A stretch of DNA of 6,200 bases from assembly GCA_047619485.1 (NCBI GenBank), contig JBLHKE010000479.1, forward strand, positions 1 through 6,200, in the 5' to 3' direction. The position numbers and the translations under genes were made by a program. This DNA comes from JBLHKE01 sp047619485 (GTDB lineage: Bacteria > Verrucomicrobiota > Verrucomicrobiia > Verrucomicrobiales > DEV007). This document shows positions 5,253-6,200 of the stretch, piece after piece. Each line of letters starts with the position of its first letter. Position 1 is the first letter of the stretch. The notes under the pieces were generated by a model. It searched no databases. It was not told the origin of the DNA and saw only the letters and a program-made list of their open reading frames with translations.

Positions 5253-6200
5253 ATGAAATGCTGCCTCTCGGTTCTGCTTGCCGTGCTCTGTTTATCCAGT
5301 GCACATGCCGAGATCGCGGTCATCGGCAGCGATGGGGCCGTTCCGGGAATCGCATCGAGTGATGTGCCGGTCGGGAGCTATATTCGCAGTGACGCGCCGG
5401 GCGATTCGAAACCCAACAACTTTCTTCTCGTCGGCGAGTTGAACTCGAACCGCGGTTCGTTGCGCGGAGTCCTCTCCTTCGATCTCGGAGCGATCCCGTC
5501 TGGAGCGACGATCAATTCGGTGACGCTTTCGCTCTTCCAAGACAAAGCCACTGCCGGCCGCGGAGGGTTTCTTCCGGTCGATATCGAGCTGTTCTCAATC
5601 AGCGGGGCGATCACACCTGGTGCGACTTGGAACAATTCGGCCAGCCAGTTTGACAGCCTACTCGCCTCTCTGCCTGGGAACACCCGGACGGTTGTTCTGA
5701 ACCAGGAGTTCGCGTTCTCCTCAACCGCGCTGACGCAGTATGTGCAAGACTCGGTGCCTGGCGGGACTCTCGACCTCGGTCTCAAGGTGCCGGCACTCGA
5801 AGCGCTGACAAATTTACCCACCGGCGAGTATTTCATCTTCGACGGCCCGGATGCGATCGGGTATTCGAGCTCCACCGATTCGATCGGTCCGTCACTGCGG
5901 GTCGACTACGATATCGCTGGAGGGAATGGGACGAGTCCTGACGGCGGCGTCGTGATCAACGAGATTCACTGCAACCCCGATCTCTCTTACGAACTGGTAG
6001 AGTTCGTCGAACTCTACAATTCGAAAGACGAAGCCATCGATCTCTCCGGGTGGTTTCTCAGCAAAGGGATCGCTTTCACTTTTCCGGCCGGAACAATGAT
6101 CGGCTCTGGGGAATACCTCGTTGTCACTGAGGACGCGAGCCTGAGGACGGAATCGCCGACCACCAGCGTCGCTGCGAAATACGGCACCAATCCCACACTC
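5253..6200 (+). CDS. Exported DNRLRE plus lamin-tail-domain protein, partial (C-terminus beyond right edge)
   Basis: From ATG at 5253 the frame is open for 316 codons to the window edge. A signal peptide (MKCCLSVLLAVLCLSSAHA) is likely cleaved before E20. Residues about 22-220 are a DNRLRE-like beta-sandwich resembling those of the leftward neighbour: SYIRSDAPGD, RGVLSFDLGAIPSGATINSVTL... and closing IGPSLRVDY. After a Gly/Ser linker, residues about 233-295 form a lamin-tail domain: VVINEIHCNPDLSYELVEFVEL, then AIDLSGWFLSKG and FTFPAGTMIGSGEYLVV. In Verrucomicrobia and Planctomycetes this pairing often starts very large surface proteins that go on to further lamin-tail, CotH-kinase or adhesion modules, so the rest may be long. 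The role is probably at the cell surface or outside it; no ligand or reaction can be named. No clear Shine-Dalgarno precedes the start, but the signal peptide supports it. Confidence 0.85.
   Translation, partial: MKCCLSVLLAVLCLSSAHAEIAVIGSDGAVPGIASSDVPVGSYIRSDAPGDSKPNNFLLVGELNSNRGSLRGVLSFDLGAIPSGATINSVTLSLFQDKATAGRGGFLPVDIELFSISGAITPGATWNNSASQFDSLLASLPGNTRTVVLNQEFAFSSTALTQYVQDSVPGGTLDLGLKVPALEALTNLPTGEYFIFDGPDAIGYSSSTDSIGPSLRVDYDIAGGNGTSPDGGVVINEIHCNPDLSYELVEFVELYNSKDEAIDLSGWFLSKGIAFTFPAGTMIGSGEYLVVTEDASLRTESPTTSVAAKYGTNPTL

Noticed and set aside
5292..6196. Minus-strand ORFs opposite the second exported-protein gene (5292-5540, 5378-5875, 6014-6196)
   Set aside because: The plus-strand frame has a signal peptide and DNRLRE and lamin-tail motifs, and is open across the whole stretch.
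1..6200. CRISPR array, rRNA or complete tRNA genes
   Set aside because: No regularly spaced repeats with unique spacers were seen. No complete tRNA cloverleaf or rRNA-like conserved stretch was found, apart from the tmRNA-like end described at 2402-2427.

Overview
The window looks like chromosomal DNA of a free-living member of the Verrucomicrobiota or a related Planctomycetes-Verrucomicrobia-Chlamydiae lineage. The basis is inference from gene content: large exported proteins with DNRLRE-type beta-sandwich modules, a choice-of-anchor-D-like module, a lamin-tail module and a short C-terminal beta domain ending in YFIRVREL, together with a transposase type common in that group and few clear Shine-Dalgarno sites. 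No 16S rRNA or other direct taxonomic marker is present.

The left part (1 to about 2500) is accessory. It holds the 5' part of a DDE transposase/integrase gene on the minus strand that runs off the left edge (1-875), then a compact ParD/ParE-type toxin-antitoxin operon with its own promoter, inverted-repeat operator and ribosome binding site (1053-1634). A minus-strand ORF follows (1685-2332) that keeps only the middle of a TM0106-type RecB-like nuclease. After it lies a short stretch that reads on the minus strand like the 3' end of a tmRNA (2402-2427). Two exact 19-bp copies of a G-rich motif (972-990 and 2477-2495) bracket the toxin-antitoxin operon, the nuclease fragment and the tmRNA-like end. 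A third, diverged copy sits inside the nuclease fragment. Together this looks like a site of repeated integration and decay.

The right part (2495-6200) is a surface or secreted protein locus. A 643-residue exported protein with two DNRLRE-like modules is transcribed leftward (2495-4426). A LuxR/NarL-type response regulator is transcribed rightward from the same 79-bp intergenic region (4506-5147). Behind it, in the same direction, comes a second exported DNRLRE protein that continues into a lamin-tail domain and runs off the right edge (5253-6200). The regulator between two related surface-protein genes is a plausible local controller, but this is inferred only from position. The divergent intergenic region has several inverted repeats and a possible leaderless promoter for the regulator. 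The 643-residue gene has a 7-bp hairpin that would bury its ribosome binding site.

I did not find a recognisable new defence or mobile system. The most testable unusual signals are the tmRNA-like end, the repeated 11-bp-periodic motif, and the start-site hairpin.
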